Part shown: piece by piece, positions 41,863 to 50,866 of the stretch | Layout: each line of letters opens with the position of its first letter | Position numbering within the stretch: position 1 is the stretch's first letter | Source of the DNA: Dysgonomonas sp. UBA7710 | GTDB lineage: Bacteria > Bacteroidota > Bacteroidia > Bacteroidales > Dysgonomonadaceae | DNA: 64,000 nucleotides | Assembly: GCF_002482385.1 (NCBI RefSeq) | Contig: NZ_DLFW01000031.1 | Coordinates: forward strand, 1-64,000 | Direction of reading: 5' to 3' | The notes under the pieces: model-generated | The model's database searches: none | Told to the model about the DNA's origin: nothing | What the model saw: only the letters and a program-made list of their open reading frames with translations | Translations under genes and position numbers: made by a program

Positions 41863-44181
41863 CTATTTTGACAATGAATAAGGTTTCTCTTCTTCGCTGA
41901 ATGTCCTTTTCTTATTAGGGGCAGCAGCCATTTCGAATGTCAGTTCCGCCCCGTTCTTTATGTCGTCATATGTGATATATGCCTTTGTATAAGGCTTTCC
42001 GTTCAGCTTAACCGATTTTACATAACGCATCTTGTCACTCACCTTATCTGCTTTTATTTCCAGATACTTTCCGTCACCCACCTTCACTTTCATGTAAGGA
42101 AAATACGGAGCGCCGAATACATATTCATTCGAACCCGGACAAACAGGATAGAATCCCATAGCCGAGAAGATATACCATGCCGACATCTGTCCGCAATCGT
42201 CATTTCCGCAAAGTCCGTCAATGGAATTACGGTACATACGGTTCATAATTTCGCGTACCCAATACTGAGTTCTCCATGGTTGTGAGGTCCATGCATATAA
42301 GTATGCTATGTGGTGACTGGGTTCATTGCCGTGTACATAGTTACCCATCACCCCTTCGCGGGTAACGTCTTCCGTATCGGCAAAGAATTCATCGGGTAAA
42401 TGCATGGTGAAAAGAGAATCGAGGCGTTGTACGAATTGTTTATCTCCTCCCATCTGTTTAATAAGTCCCTTTACATCGTGCGGCACATAGAATGAGTAAT
42501 TCCAGGAGTTTCCTTCGATAAAGCCCTCCCCGTGTGTACTCAGCAGATTGAACGGAGTCTTCCAGCGTCCGTCGCTGTATCGGGCACGAACAAATTCCAG
42601 CTCAGGATCAAAAACATTATGATAGTTCAAGGCCCTCTTTTTATAAGTATCTGTAGCCGCCTGATTATCCACTTTCAGAGCTGTATTGTAAATCGTCCAG
42701 TCGTCATATGAATATTCGAGTGTAATAGACGAACCGCTACCGTTTTTATCGAAAGGCACATAGCCTAATTTTTTATATTCGCCCGTTCCATCGTAATAAT
42801 CGACATTCGAACTACTTATCATGGCTTCCAGTGCTTTTTGCTTATCAATATTCAGTCCTTTATCGATAGCATCGGCCAGTACCGATACGGAATGATAACC
42901 TATCATACACCAGTTTTCATTTCCCATATGCGACCATACAGGCAATGCCTTGTGTACACTCTGTTCATAATGGGCTATCATTGAGTTTACTATATCTACG
43001 CTTCTTTCCCTGTTGATAATATTGAATAGCGGATGAAGCGCCCTGTAAGTATCCCATACGGAGAAAATAGTGTAGTTGGTAAATCCTTTCGCCTGATGTA
43101 TATTATGGTCTATACCGCGATATTGTCCGTCCACATCCTGATAAACCGACGGATTTATCATGGTATGGTAAAGGGAAGTATAGAACATTGTCTTCTTGTC
43201 GGCATCACCGTTTATATCTATCACATCCAGTTCTTTTTCCCATTTAGCCGAGGCTTCGGCGACAATTTTATCGAATGACTTTGTCGCTGCTTCCGCTTTC
43301 AGGTTCTTGAGAGCTCCCTCTGTGCTTACTGCCGAAAGGGCGACTTTCATTATAAGAGGTGAATTATCCGAACCGAATTCAAAATGGGCTACAATCTTAC
43401 GGCCTGCTATTTCAGGGAAATTCTTATACAGATTAAATTTCCTCCAGAAACCTGTATATTTCGGTTTCTCACGATCTACATAGCCATAGTTTTTTATCGG
43501 CTTCGACAAAGATATGGCGAAGTAGGTATAATTTTCCCTCGACCAACCGTTGGTGATGCGATAGCCTGTAATCAGGGTGTCGTTCTCAACTCTGAGGCTT
43601 GCCCATAATACCTTTCCATCGTAATTATAGATGCCATGAACAAGGTCGAGCAATATCTTTTGTTCTTCGTTTTCGGGATAAGTATATTTATGCACTCCTA
43701 CTCTTTCGGTAGCTGTCAATTGCGCTTTTACCTTATAATCGTCCAATACGACTTCGTAATAACCCGGATGGGAAACCTCCGTATCATGCGAATAGCTTGA
43801 ACGGTAACCTGAACGGGGTTTATCGGCTACGCCGGGATTAAACTTCAGTTCACCTGTTACGGGTACAATGAGAATATCCCCGAGATCGGAATGCCCTGTT
43901 CCACTAAGATGCGTATGGCTGAATCCTACAATTGTTTTGTCGTCGTGCTGGTAACCTGCACAATACTTATAAGTATCTTTTTGATATACGCCATTTATAC
44001 TATGAGGGATAGTATCCGTATCGGGGCTTAACTGGACAATCCCATGGGGCACGCATGCTCCCGGGAATGTATGTCCCATTTTTACCGTACCTATCATCGG
44101 ATTGACAAAAGATACTTTGTCCTGCGCGGATACTATACCGCTCATAAGTAAGCAAGAAAGAGTGAGTGTGCTTAACTTCAT
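41863..44181 (-). CDS. GH92 exo-alpha-mannosidase
   Basis: A 772-residue exported enzyme with a signal peptide ending near VSAQ and no lipobox, so probably soluble in the periplasm. It has the same layout as the GH92 at 37992-40343: FVNPMIGTVKMGHTFPGACVPHG at the start, then WDTYRALHPLFNIINRERS, WCMIGYHSVSVLADAI, HGNEPSHHIAYLYA and GNDDCGQMSAWYIFSAMGFYP. The two paralogues differ enough to suggest different linkages. The GH29 gene starts 21 bases after its stop and the peptidase gene ends 15 bases upstream. Confidence 0.95.
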   Translation of the reverse strand: MKLSTLTLSCLLMSGIVSAQDKVSFVNPMIGTVKMGHTFPGACVPHGIVQLSPDTDTIPHSINGVYQKDTYKYCAGYQHDDKTIVGFSHTHLSGTGHSDLGDILIVPVTGELKFNPGVADKPRSGYRSSYSHDTEVSHPGYYEVVLDDYKVKAQLTATERVGVHKYTYPENEEQKILLDLVHGIYNYDGKVLWASLRVENDTLITGYRITNGWSRENYTYFAISLSKPIKNYGYVDREKPKYTGFWRKFNLYKNFPEIAGRKIVAHFEFGSDNSPLIMKVALSAVSTEGALKNLKAEAATKSFDKIVAEASAKWEKELDVIDINGDADKKTMFYTSLYHTMINPSVYQDVDGQYRGIDHNIHQAKGFTNYTIFSVWDTYRALHPLFNIINRERSVDIVNSMIAHYEQSVHKALPVWSHMGNENWCMIGYHSVSVLADAIDKGLNIDKQKALEAMISSSNVDYYDGTGEYKKLGYVPFDKNGSGSSITLEYSYDDWTIYNTALKVDNQAATDTYKKRALNYHNVFDPELEFVRARYSDGRWKTPFNLLSTHGEGFIEGNSWNYSFYVPHDVKGLIKQMGGDKQFVQRLDSLFTMHLPDEFFADTEDVTREGVMGNYVHGNEPSHHIAYLYAWTSQPWRTQYWVREIMNRMYRNSIDGLCGNDDCGQMSAWYIFSAMGFYPVCPGSNEYVFGAPYFPYMKVKVGDGKYLEIKADKVSDKMRYVKSVKLNGKPYTKAYITYDDIKNGAELTFEMAAAPNKKRTFSEEEKPYSLSK

Positions 44182-44196
44182 TTGTATATTATTGAA

Positions 44197-45312
44197 TTAT
44201 TGTTTCTTCAGAAATTCCTGATATTCGTTCCATATTCCTTCGATACTGGCTTCGGGGCCGAAAACCAATTTTATAGCTCCGTCGAAGCTCCATACATCCA
44301 TTTTTTCCACAGTAAGGTGGAACTTACGGATAGCATCCGGATCTTTCGTTGTAAGCCATTGGATAAAAAAGCCGGTGGTGCGGTAACCATCCATCCAATT
44401 ACCGCCCGGCTTGCGTGTACTCATATCAAATAAACCGGCCTCAGCCCTTACGGCATCGGCTATTCCTTCTATACATGCCCAGAATGTTTTATTGTTTCCA
44501 TAGTTACCAATTCCTTTAGGCTCATACTGGTAACCATGTGTAAGTTCGTGGTAAAGCACCCCGCGTGTTTCGAAATCAAGCTTGAAAAGGGATTCTTTCG
44601 CTGACTTTTCGATATGCTGTGTGCTGTAGAAAATATTGATGTTAGGGGTACTGCCTCCCTTTGCCGATACACCCGGTTGATCTTCCAGTGTATATCTGAT
44701 GTTTCTTACATCGTTTATGCTGTCCTTGTCAGTATAGTATAAGATTTCAGCGACTTTACGGGCATGGTATTTTATATATTCATCGGGATTCTGCACCAAT
44801 TGATTATATACTTTCGCGCCTTCCGTGTCGGGAGATTTTACCTCAAAATCTATATTCGGATAGTTGAAATCTTCCCATCCTGCCAGCATATTTCTGTCTG
44901 ATAACAATACATCCGCTATAACCAGATTCTCTTTTTTATCCGCTGTGCCGGCTTCGAGCATATATTGTTTATATGCAGCCGGTTTTTGCGCGACGCATAA
45001 TATTTCCTGAAAACGGGAGCAGAATTTCTGATCTTTCCGTTCGTCAACAATGGTCCATTTCTTTCCGTCATTGGAACCTTTCAGTACCCAGTTAGCCGGG
45101 TCGTGGGCGGGATTATCACCCGAAGAATATATTTTGTAGCTCAGTACAGGAGAGTTGTACGAGACCTGAAATGTCATTTTGTTAGTACCCGTTTTACCTA
45201 TATAGTAGGTGGTGAGGTTGTTGTCTGTTAGTTGCGGATAATCTGTTTTAACTTCCTGACTCTGACAGGTCAGAAATGATAGCGCAAAAGCCAGAAATAA
45301 AATTCTTTTCAT
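44197..45312 (-). CDS. Basic-secretory-protein-family metallopeptidase, lipoprotein
   Basis: A 371-residue lipoprotein (FLTC, Cys16). Residues about 20-150 resemble a discoidin/F5-8C-type sugar- or protein-binding fold (DNNLTTYYIGKTGTNKMTFQV); residues about 155-371 fit the plant basic secretory protein family (PF04450), with the zincin helix GVLYHELTHGYQYEPKG (HELTH) and CIEGIADAVRAEAG downstream, which supplies a further acidic residue. It should be a surface or periplasmic zinc protease. It lies between susD and GH92 and so probably cleaves the protein part of glycoproteins whose glycans the locus digests (inference). A terminator-like hairpin lies upstream at 45477-45526. Confidence 0.85.
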   Translation of the reverse strand: MKRILFLAFALSFLTCQSQEVKTDYPQLTDNNLTTYYIGKTGTNKMTFQVSYNSPVLSYKIYSSGDNPAHDPANWVLKGSNDGKKWTIVDERKDQKFCSRFQEILCVAQKPAAYKQYMLEAGTADKKENLVIADVLLSDRNMLAGWEDFNYPNIDFEVKSPDTEGAKVYNQLVQNPDEYIKYHARKVAEILYYTDKDSINDVRNIRYTLEDQPGVSAKGGSTPNINIFYSTQHIEKSAKESLFKLDFETRGVLYHELTHGYQYEPKGIGNYGNNKTFWACIEGIADAVRAEAGLFDMSTRKPGGNWMDGYRTTGFFIQWLTTKDPDAIRKFHLTVEKMDVWSFDGAIKLVFGPEASIEGIWNEYQEFLKKQ

Positions 45313-45476
45313 TATGTTTTCGTTATAGGGTTTAGATTTGATGCAAGTATAATTATTATAGGAAAAAGGTTAATTATCCTGTTCGGCAATAAAGGTATCC
45401 TGAAGAACTTATATAAGAATTACATCGTTATTTTCTGTGTATTATGATTTCAACAATAGTATTGAGGATTTGAGTC

Positions 45477-45526
45477 AAAAAAAAGAATCATCAGCAACTC
45501 TCTTCTCCAGAAAAGCTGCTGATGAT
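45477..45526 (-). terminator. Hairpin plus T-tract between susD and the downstream enzymes
   Basis: On the minus strand, 10-base perfect arms ATCATCAGCA and TGCTGATGAT enclose a 20-base loop and are followed two bases later by eight T residues. It lies just after the SusD stop, so it should end most transcripts there and let a fraction read on into the peptidase and hydrolase genes. Confidence 0.85.
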
Positions 45527-45538
45527 ATCTATCTAAAG

Positions 45539-47161
45539 TTAATTTGTATAACCAGGATTTTGTACCAAACCAGGATTTACCATCATCTGGTCGTAAGGAA
45601 TCGGGAATAACAATAGATGAGAGCTATTTGTAGGAGTATGATCCCACCAACTTCCCGTAAGGAATTTTCCAAAGCGAATAAGATCAGTTCTTCTCTTTCC
45701 TTCGAATATAAATTCACGTCCTCTTTCAGCCAGAAGTTCATCCATAGTAAGAGTAGTAGTTGTATATTTCATTGCTGGCCAATCCGCTGCAGTAAAGGCT
45801 CTTTCCCTTGTCTCATTTATAAGGTCAACTGCTTCCTGAGTTGCAGTTCCTCCGTTTTTACGCATCAATGCCTCTGCTTTCATGTAATAAATCTCTGTTA
45901 ATCGGTATAATACCCAGTCATTACTACAGAAGTAAGTTGAACCAAAGATATCTTCACGGTATTTGTGGAATCTGGCACCACTATTTTCCTCTCCGGTTGT
46001 CATACTAGACTCTGTTCCACCAGCCTTTTTCTTTCTTATCTCATTCACAAATACTAAAGGTTCATTAGCATATTCAACAGTACCGTTTTGAGGGATACTA
46101 GTACCGTATTGATATTGAGGGCCGATAAGCATCCATTCTTTCTTACGAAGGTCTCTGTCATCGAAAGCATCATAAGCTGTAGGAATAACTACAACACCAT
46201 TATTACCATCACGGTTTCCTCCGTTTATATATCTTTGACGGAAATGATAAAAATCGCCGGACCATCCACAACGGGTTGTAGTCAACTGGTAATCATATGA
46301 CATTACGAAAATATTTTCATACGAAGATGTTGTATTAGTCGTTGAATATGTAGTAAGGATATCTTCGTCCAATTTCATTGTTCCCAGTTGCGATCCTCCT
46401 TCTCCTGCAATAATCTTATTACAGTACGTGATACAATCATCCCACCGGGGAGTACCTGTATAGACTTCTGCATTGAGATATAAATCGGCTAGGAGAGCAT
46501 AAGCTGCTGCCTTCGTCAAACGACCTGAATTCTTATTCGACATTAGTGGAATATCATTTATAACACTTAGAAGTTCCGACTCAACAAAATTAAATACTTC
46601 TTGTCTTGAGTTTGTTGGAGGATACTGAACTTCACCAACCGATGTCACAATAGGAACATTTCCCCATATATTCATTGCATTCAGGTAATAGTATGCTCTG
46701 TTAGCTTTCAATTCAGCAATATATGCCAGACGCTCAGCTTCAGTAATACCCATAGATGACGCTTCCCGGGCTTCAAGATTTTCTATTCCTGAATTACAAA
46801 AACCAAGTCCCATAAATATAAGATTCCAGCAACCCTTCACCTGATCGTGAGTAGTAGCCCATGTATGATAATGTAACTGTATCCATTTTGCATTATCATA
46901 ACCATGTATTCCCTTTTGAGGCCAGGCTAATTGGTCTGCAGAGAGTTCGTTCAACCTCCATACATTTTCGCGGGACTGACAGACGAATGTAGCACCACTA
47001 TGCGTATAAGGACGCAGCACAGCTGATATTACTTCTTCTTTACTTGTATAGAAATTTGTTGTTGTATGGTCATGATATACTGTCTCGTCCAGATTTGTAC
47101 AGGAAATAAGAACGAGAGAGGATATAAATGCCATTGATATATAATTTACTATCTTTTTCAT
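45539..47161 (-). CDS. SusD/RagB-family glycan-binding lipoprotein
   Basis: A 540-residue outer-membrane surface lipoprotein (lipobox LISC, Cys21) that binds glycan fragments and acts as a lid over its SusC partner. The tetratricopeptide-like helical core shows LAYIAELKANRAYYYLNAMNIWGNVPIV (parts, about 150-177), GRLTKAAAYALLADLYLNAEVY and the C-terminal LLAERGREFIFEGKRRTDLIRFG motif that marks the family. It starts 27 bases after the SusC stop. The bound sugar is not deducible from sequence. Confidence 0.95.
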   Translation of the reverse strand: MKKIVNYISMAFISSLVLISCTNLDETVYHDHTTTNFYTSKEEVISAVLRPYTHSGATFVCQSRENVWRLNELSADQLAWPQKGIHGYDNAKWIQLHYHTWATTHDQVKGCWNLIFMGLGFCNSGIENLEAREASSMGITEAERLAYIAELKANRAYYYLNAMNIWGNVPIVTSVGEVQYPPTNSRQEVFNFVESELLSVINDIPLMSNKNSGRLTKAAAYALLADLYLNAEVYTGTPRWDDCITYCNKIIAGEGGSQLGTMKLDEDILTTYSTTNTTSSYENIFVMSYDYQLTTTRCGWSGDFYHFRQRYINGGNRDGNNGVVVIPTAYDAFDDRDLRKKEWMLIGPQYQYGTSIPQNGTVEYANEPLVFVNEIRKKKAGGTESSMTTGEENSGARFHKYREDIFGSTYFCSNDWVLYRLTEIYYMKAEALMRKNGGTATQEAVDLINETRERAFTAADWPAMKYTTTTLTMDELLAERGREFIFEGKRRTDLIRFGKFLTGSWWDHTPTNSSHLLLFPIPYDQMMVNPGLVQNPGYTN

Positions 47162-47188
47162 ATTATTATTTTTTCAAATGATTTATAA

Positions 47189-50100
47189 TCAGAATTGGAT
47201 ATTACAACCAATAGAAAAACTTCTTGTTACCGGAGAACTTACATAAGGAGCCATACTTGGAGATAATCCGGTATCGTCTAATTCAGGAGATTCTCCCGAG
47301 TAACTTGTAATATAGAACAAATCGCGGGCCGTAACATACACACGAGCTGAAGAAATATAAGGAATCTTCGGTAATGTATATCCTACTGTCAGATTATCTA
47401 ATTTTACATAATTACCATTTTCCAAATAATAATCAGAATATTGATAGGACGCATCTACACCATCAGTAAAGACTGTTTTCAAAACATTATAACCACTCCT
47501 CAAAGTTTCTACATTTTCGTATGCCATTTTCTGACGGTTGAGGATATCAAAACCGAATTTGCCGATGAATCCGACAGTAAAATCAAAGTTTTTATAAAAA
47601 ACAGTATTCACCAAACCGAGTCTCCATTTTGGAGCACCGTTACCAATCACAGTTTTGTCCGCATCTGTTATTTTATTGGCACTTACAGCCTCTCCGTCTT
47701 TATTGTAGAATAGCCAATCGCCATCGGCATCAAATCCTGCAAAACGCTTGCCCCAGAAATTACCTATTTCATCTCCCTCATATAAACGTACAGCATCACC
47801 TAACGCTCCATAGCCACCGATACCCCCGGTAGAATAGTAGTCTGCAGAATTTGCAGAGAATTTCTTCAGCTTATTGGTAAATATTTTTGATCCCGTAAAG
47901 GCGACATTCCAATTCAAATCCTTAGTCGATATAGCCGTAGCATTTAATGTAAGTTCAATACCATCACTTGATAAGGACCCGATATTGGTTGTGTAACTTC
48001 CATGAATATTAGAAGGCTGAGGAGCCAATACATTCTGAAGTAATAAGTCATCCGCCTCTCTCTTGTATAGGTCAATTGCTCCTTTAATACGATTGCCGGC
48101 TACGCCGAAGTCGATACCTATATTCCATTCCTTTTTGGTTTCCCATTTAAGATTCGGATTCGGATTCTTATTTGGCCCATAAGTTTGCTGCCATGTTCCA
48201 TCGTCTGTCAGGTAAGGGTTGCCGGTACCAAGTGTTGAGATTGATTGGTATGGTCCGATCCCGGAGTTCCCGGTTTCTCCATAGCCAATTCTCAGTTTCA
48301 GATTTGATAGAGCAGAAACCGATTCCATAAAACTCTCATTGGAAACATTCCACGCCGCAGATATGGAAGGGAAATTACCCCATTTATTGTTCTTTCCAAA
48401 TTTTGAAGAACCTTCGCGACGAAGCGATGCCTGAAGAATATACTTATTGTCAAAGATATAATTGACACGTCCAAAGAATGCAATTAATGTCTCAGATTCT
48501 TTATTACTAGCCATTCCTGCTTTTCCGGTCTTCAGATAGCTACCGGCGCCAAGGTCGTTTTCTCCTGTTGCATCATTAAGGAAGCCTGAATTGTTTGCTG
48601 AAAACTCTTCCCATACTGTATATTGATGGCTATAACCACCGACAATGGATACATTATGCTTATCTAGGAATAACTTGGAATATTCTGCTGTAGGCTCTAC
48701 GGCGCTTTTATTTCTTACATAATGATATTTACTTGCATATCCACCACCTTCATAACTGTTAAGAGATGTTCTGGAATTTTGTTCATAATATACATTATCA
48801 TCATAGCTATTGCGCGTCAAGCTACCGAACATAGAAAATTTAAGGTCTTTTATCGGTTCAAATATCAGTTTTGCATCAAGTCCCGACGTAATTTCATATC
48901 TTCTGTTCTTTTGTTCGAATAATCGTGCATACTTATTTTCATCAGAAGTAAGGTCTTCATAGAATGTTCCATCCTCATTGTACATCGGATTTGTAGGATT
49001 AGCTTTCAGGGCTGACTCCCAACCTTCATTTCCCAATCTGTTCATATTTTCCTGAATAAGGGAAATATTGGATTGGAATGTCAGCTTATCATTAAGTCCT
49101 ATCGATGTTACCGAGAAACGCCCGCCCCATTGCTCTCTTGTGTTAGCTTTGCCTATACCACTCAGATTTCCATAGAATACAGAAGCTCTGTAGGATGTAG
49201 ATTCCGAACCTCCGGTCACTGAGAAGTTATGATTCTGAGATAAATTATTTTTATCAATTATCTCGTCATACATATTCGTATTGCCTCCTCTATCATAGCT
49301 CGAAGGGTCATTACCTAAAGATGACATTGCAGATTTAAACTCATCTGCATTCATAAATTCAGGGGTATTAAATTTATAATACCTGCTGAAATAGGTAGAA
49401 TATTCGAATCGAGGTGTTCCCTTTGTTCCTTTCTTAGTCGTAATAATGATAACTCCCGCATTTGCCCGAGAGCCATATATTGCAGCAGCAGAACCGTCTT
49501 TTAAAATATCCATAGATTCGATATCGCCCGGTTGTAATAGATTAAGATTTCCTCCGGGAACTCCATCTATGATAATCAGCGGGCTCTTATCTCCGTTAAT
49601 AGAAACAACACCTCTCATCTGAACAGCAACTCCGGATGTAGGAGAGCTACCTCCCGTACGAGTTACAGACAAGCCTGCTACTCTTCCTTCCAGCAAACTC
49701 ATAACATCACGATTAGCTGCACCTCCGTTATTAAAGTCTTCCGGTTTAATAGTTGAAATAGCAGTTGCAACATCAGATCGCTTCATTGTTCCATAACCGA
49801 CAACAACGACATCGTCGAGTACCTTAGCATTTTCAACCATCACTATATCTAAGCTTGTTTTTCCTCTTAAAGCAATCTCTTGAGTATGAAATCCTACAAG
49901 AGAAAATACAAGAGTATGATTTCCATCGGGAATCCTTACAGAAAATCCCCCGTCTACATCTGTAATCGCACCGGTTGTAGTTCCTTTCACTACAACACTT
50001 ACACCAATCAGCGGGTCTCCGCTTTGGTCTTTAACAGTACCTTTTACTGTTGTACTATTTTGTGTAATATTATTAGTGTCTTTTATATCATTTGCAGCTC

Positions 50101-50209
50101 CTGAAGCAAATGAATATTGAACAAGTATAAACATGAGTAGTAAAAAAAGTATCCGTCTACCATAGCTTTTGTAGTAGCATGTTGAAATTTTATCTACAAA
50201 TTTTCTCAT
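47189..50209 (-). CDS. SusC/RagA-family TonB-dependent transporter
   Basis: A 1006-residue outer-membrane barrel that imports oligosaccharides using TonB energy. After the signal peptide (about 20-36) comes a carboxypeptidase-D-like regulatory domain (about 53-130, VKGTVKDQSGDPLIGVSVVVKG), then the SusC motif DDVVVVGYGTMKRSDVATAIS (about 134-152), the plug with the region around SMDILKDGSAAAIYGSRANAGVIIITTKKG (parts, about 230-260), and the C-terminal barrel ending in Phe (SFSIGCNIQF), as outer-membrane proteins need. No N-terminal sigma-regulator-interacting STN domain is present, consistent with control by the hybrid two-component system upstream. Confidence 0.95.
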   Translation of the reverse strand: MRKFVDKISTCYYKSYGRRILFLLLMFILVQYSFASGAANDIKDTNNITQNSTTVKGTVKDQSGDPLIGVSVVVKGTTTGAITDVDGGFSVRIPDGNHTLVFSLVGFHTQEIALRGKTSLDIVMVENAKVLDDVVVVGYGTMKRSDVATAISTIKPEDFNNGGAANRDVMSLLEGRVAGLSVTRTGGSSPTSGVAVQMRGVVSINGDKSPLIIIDGVPGGNLNLLQPGDIESMDILKDGSAAAIYGSRANAGVIIITTKKGTKGTPRFEYSTYFSRYYKFNTPEFMNADEFKSAMSSLGNDPSSYDRGGNTNMYDEIIDKNNLSQNHNFSVTGGSESTSYRASVFYGNLSGIGKANTREQWGGRFSVTSIGLNDKLTFQSNISLIQENMNRLGNEGWESALKANPTNPMYNEDGTFYEDLTSDENKYARLFEQKNRRYEITSGLDAKLIFEPIKDLKFSMFGSLTRNSYDDNVYYEQNSRTSLNSYEGGGYASKYHYVRNKSAVEPTAEYSKLFLDKHNVSIVGGYSHQYTVWEEFSANNSGFLNDATGENDLGAGSYLKTGKAGMASNKESETLIAFFGRVNYIFDNKYILQASLRREGSSKFGKNNKWGNFPSISAAWNVSNESFMESVSALSNLKLRIGYGETGNSGIGPYQSISTLGTGNPYLTDDGTWQQTYGPNKNPNPNLKWETKKEWNIGIDFGVAGNRIKGAIDLYKREADDLLLQNVLAPQPSNIHGSYTTNIGSLSSDGIELTLNATAISTKDLNWNVAFTGSKIFTNKLKKFSANSADYYSTGGIGGYGALGDAVRLYEGDEIGNFWGKRFAGFDADGDWLFYNKDGEAVSANKITDADKTVIGNGAPKWRLGLVNTVFYKNFDFTVGFIGKFGFDILNRQKMAYENVETLRSGYNVLKTVFTDGVDASYQYSDYYLENGNYVKLDNLTVGYTLPKIPYISSARVYVTARDLFYITSYSGESPELDDTGLSPSMAPYVSSPVTRSFSIGCNIQF

Positions 50210-50408
50210 AATATAATTTTTATTAAGTTAACTGGGAATAAATACACACTTTACTTAGGAGATAATAAATACCTCAGTGCCTGAACATCATAAATAAAGG
50301 ATTAGCTGGTTCTTCATAAATAAAGATTTTAAAGGGTTAATAATCAAATATGTTTGCCATGCATGAATACAATGGGCATCAGAAGGTTATTCAGAAAATT
50401 TCGCACAC

Positions 50409-50453
50409 AAAAAAACCTTATTCCAGAAGGTTTTTAACTTTCTGAAATAAGGT
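50409..50453 (-). terminator. Terminator or attenuator in the susC leader
   Basis: On the minus strand, arms of about 15 bases (50453-50438 and 50429-50415; ACCTTATTTCAGAA against TTCTGGAATAAGGT) pair with one weak position, followed at once by seven T residues. It stops transcription 200 bases before susC, either ending the regulator message or acting as a leader attenuator. Confidence 0.8.
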
Positions 50454-50543
50454 CAATGATTTTTTAACGTATAAAAATGCGGAACAAATAGATTTTTTAA
50501 ATCCCTGTTCTGCTAAGATTAAACTATTTTTTAGTAAATTACG

Positions 50544-50560
50544 TCTCTCTCTCTCTCTCT
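50544..50560. repeat. TC/GA dinucleotide run
   Basis: Seventeen bases of alternating T and C on the plus strand, in the noncoding region about 335 bases upstream of susC. Confidence 0.9.
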
Positions 50561-50773
50561 AGCAAAATACAGCTAAACACCAAATTTCCAGAAGAAAAAA
50601 TGCTGTTAATTATTGCCGTATTTTGTAATACTTTGAACATATATACTGTTAGCTTTATAGAAAATATATATCCTTTTAAAGAAATATCTCCATTGTTCTT
50701 TACTTGTGGGTATCAGAAACAATCATTTGCAATGTTAATTAATATAAAAACGTTTTAAATTATCCTCTTTGCG

Positions 50774-50820
50774 CAAATAAGTATCCCAATCCGCCAATGG
50801 CGGATTGGGATACTTATTTG
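50774..50820. terminator. 47-base palindrome after the hybrid sensor gene
   Basis: Two exactly complementary 23-base arms (50774-50796 and 50798-50820) flank one central base; the left arm begins CAAATAAGTATCCCAATCCG. It starts 46 bases after the regulator stop on the minus strand. No T-tract follows, so it may be a rho-dependent end, an RNA stabiliser or a mobile palindrome. Confidence 0.75.
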
Positions 50821-50866
50821 GTATATTAAGATACTAACCCAAGATTTCTCCGGGAATCACGTCAGA

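Larger units (their letters stand above)
50210..50866. other. Regulatory gap between the hybrid sensor gene and susC
   Basis: I see no gene here. Contents on the minus strand, in transcription order: a 47-base near-perfect palindrome (50774-50820), an AG dinucleotide run (50544-50560), a hairpin with T-tract (50409-50453), then about 200 bases of A+T-rich leader. The susC promoter should lie here and be controlled by the hybrid regulator, but I see no perfect TAnnTTTG box. Confidence 0.6.
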
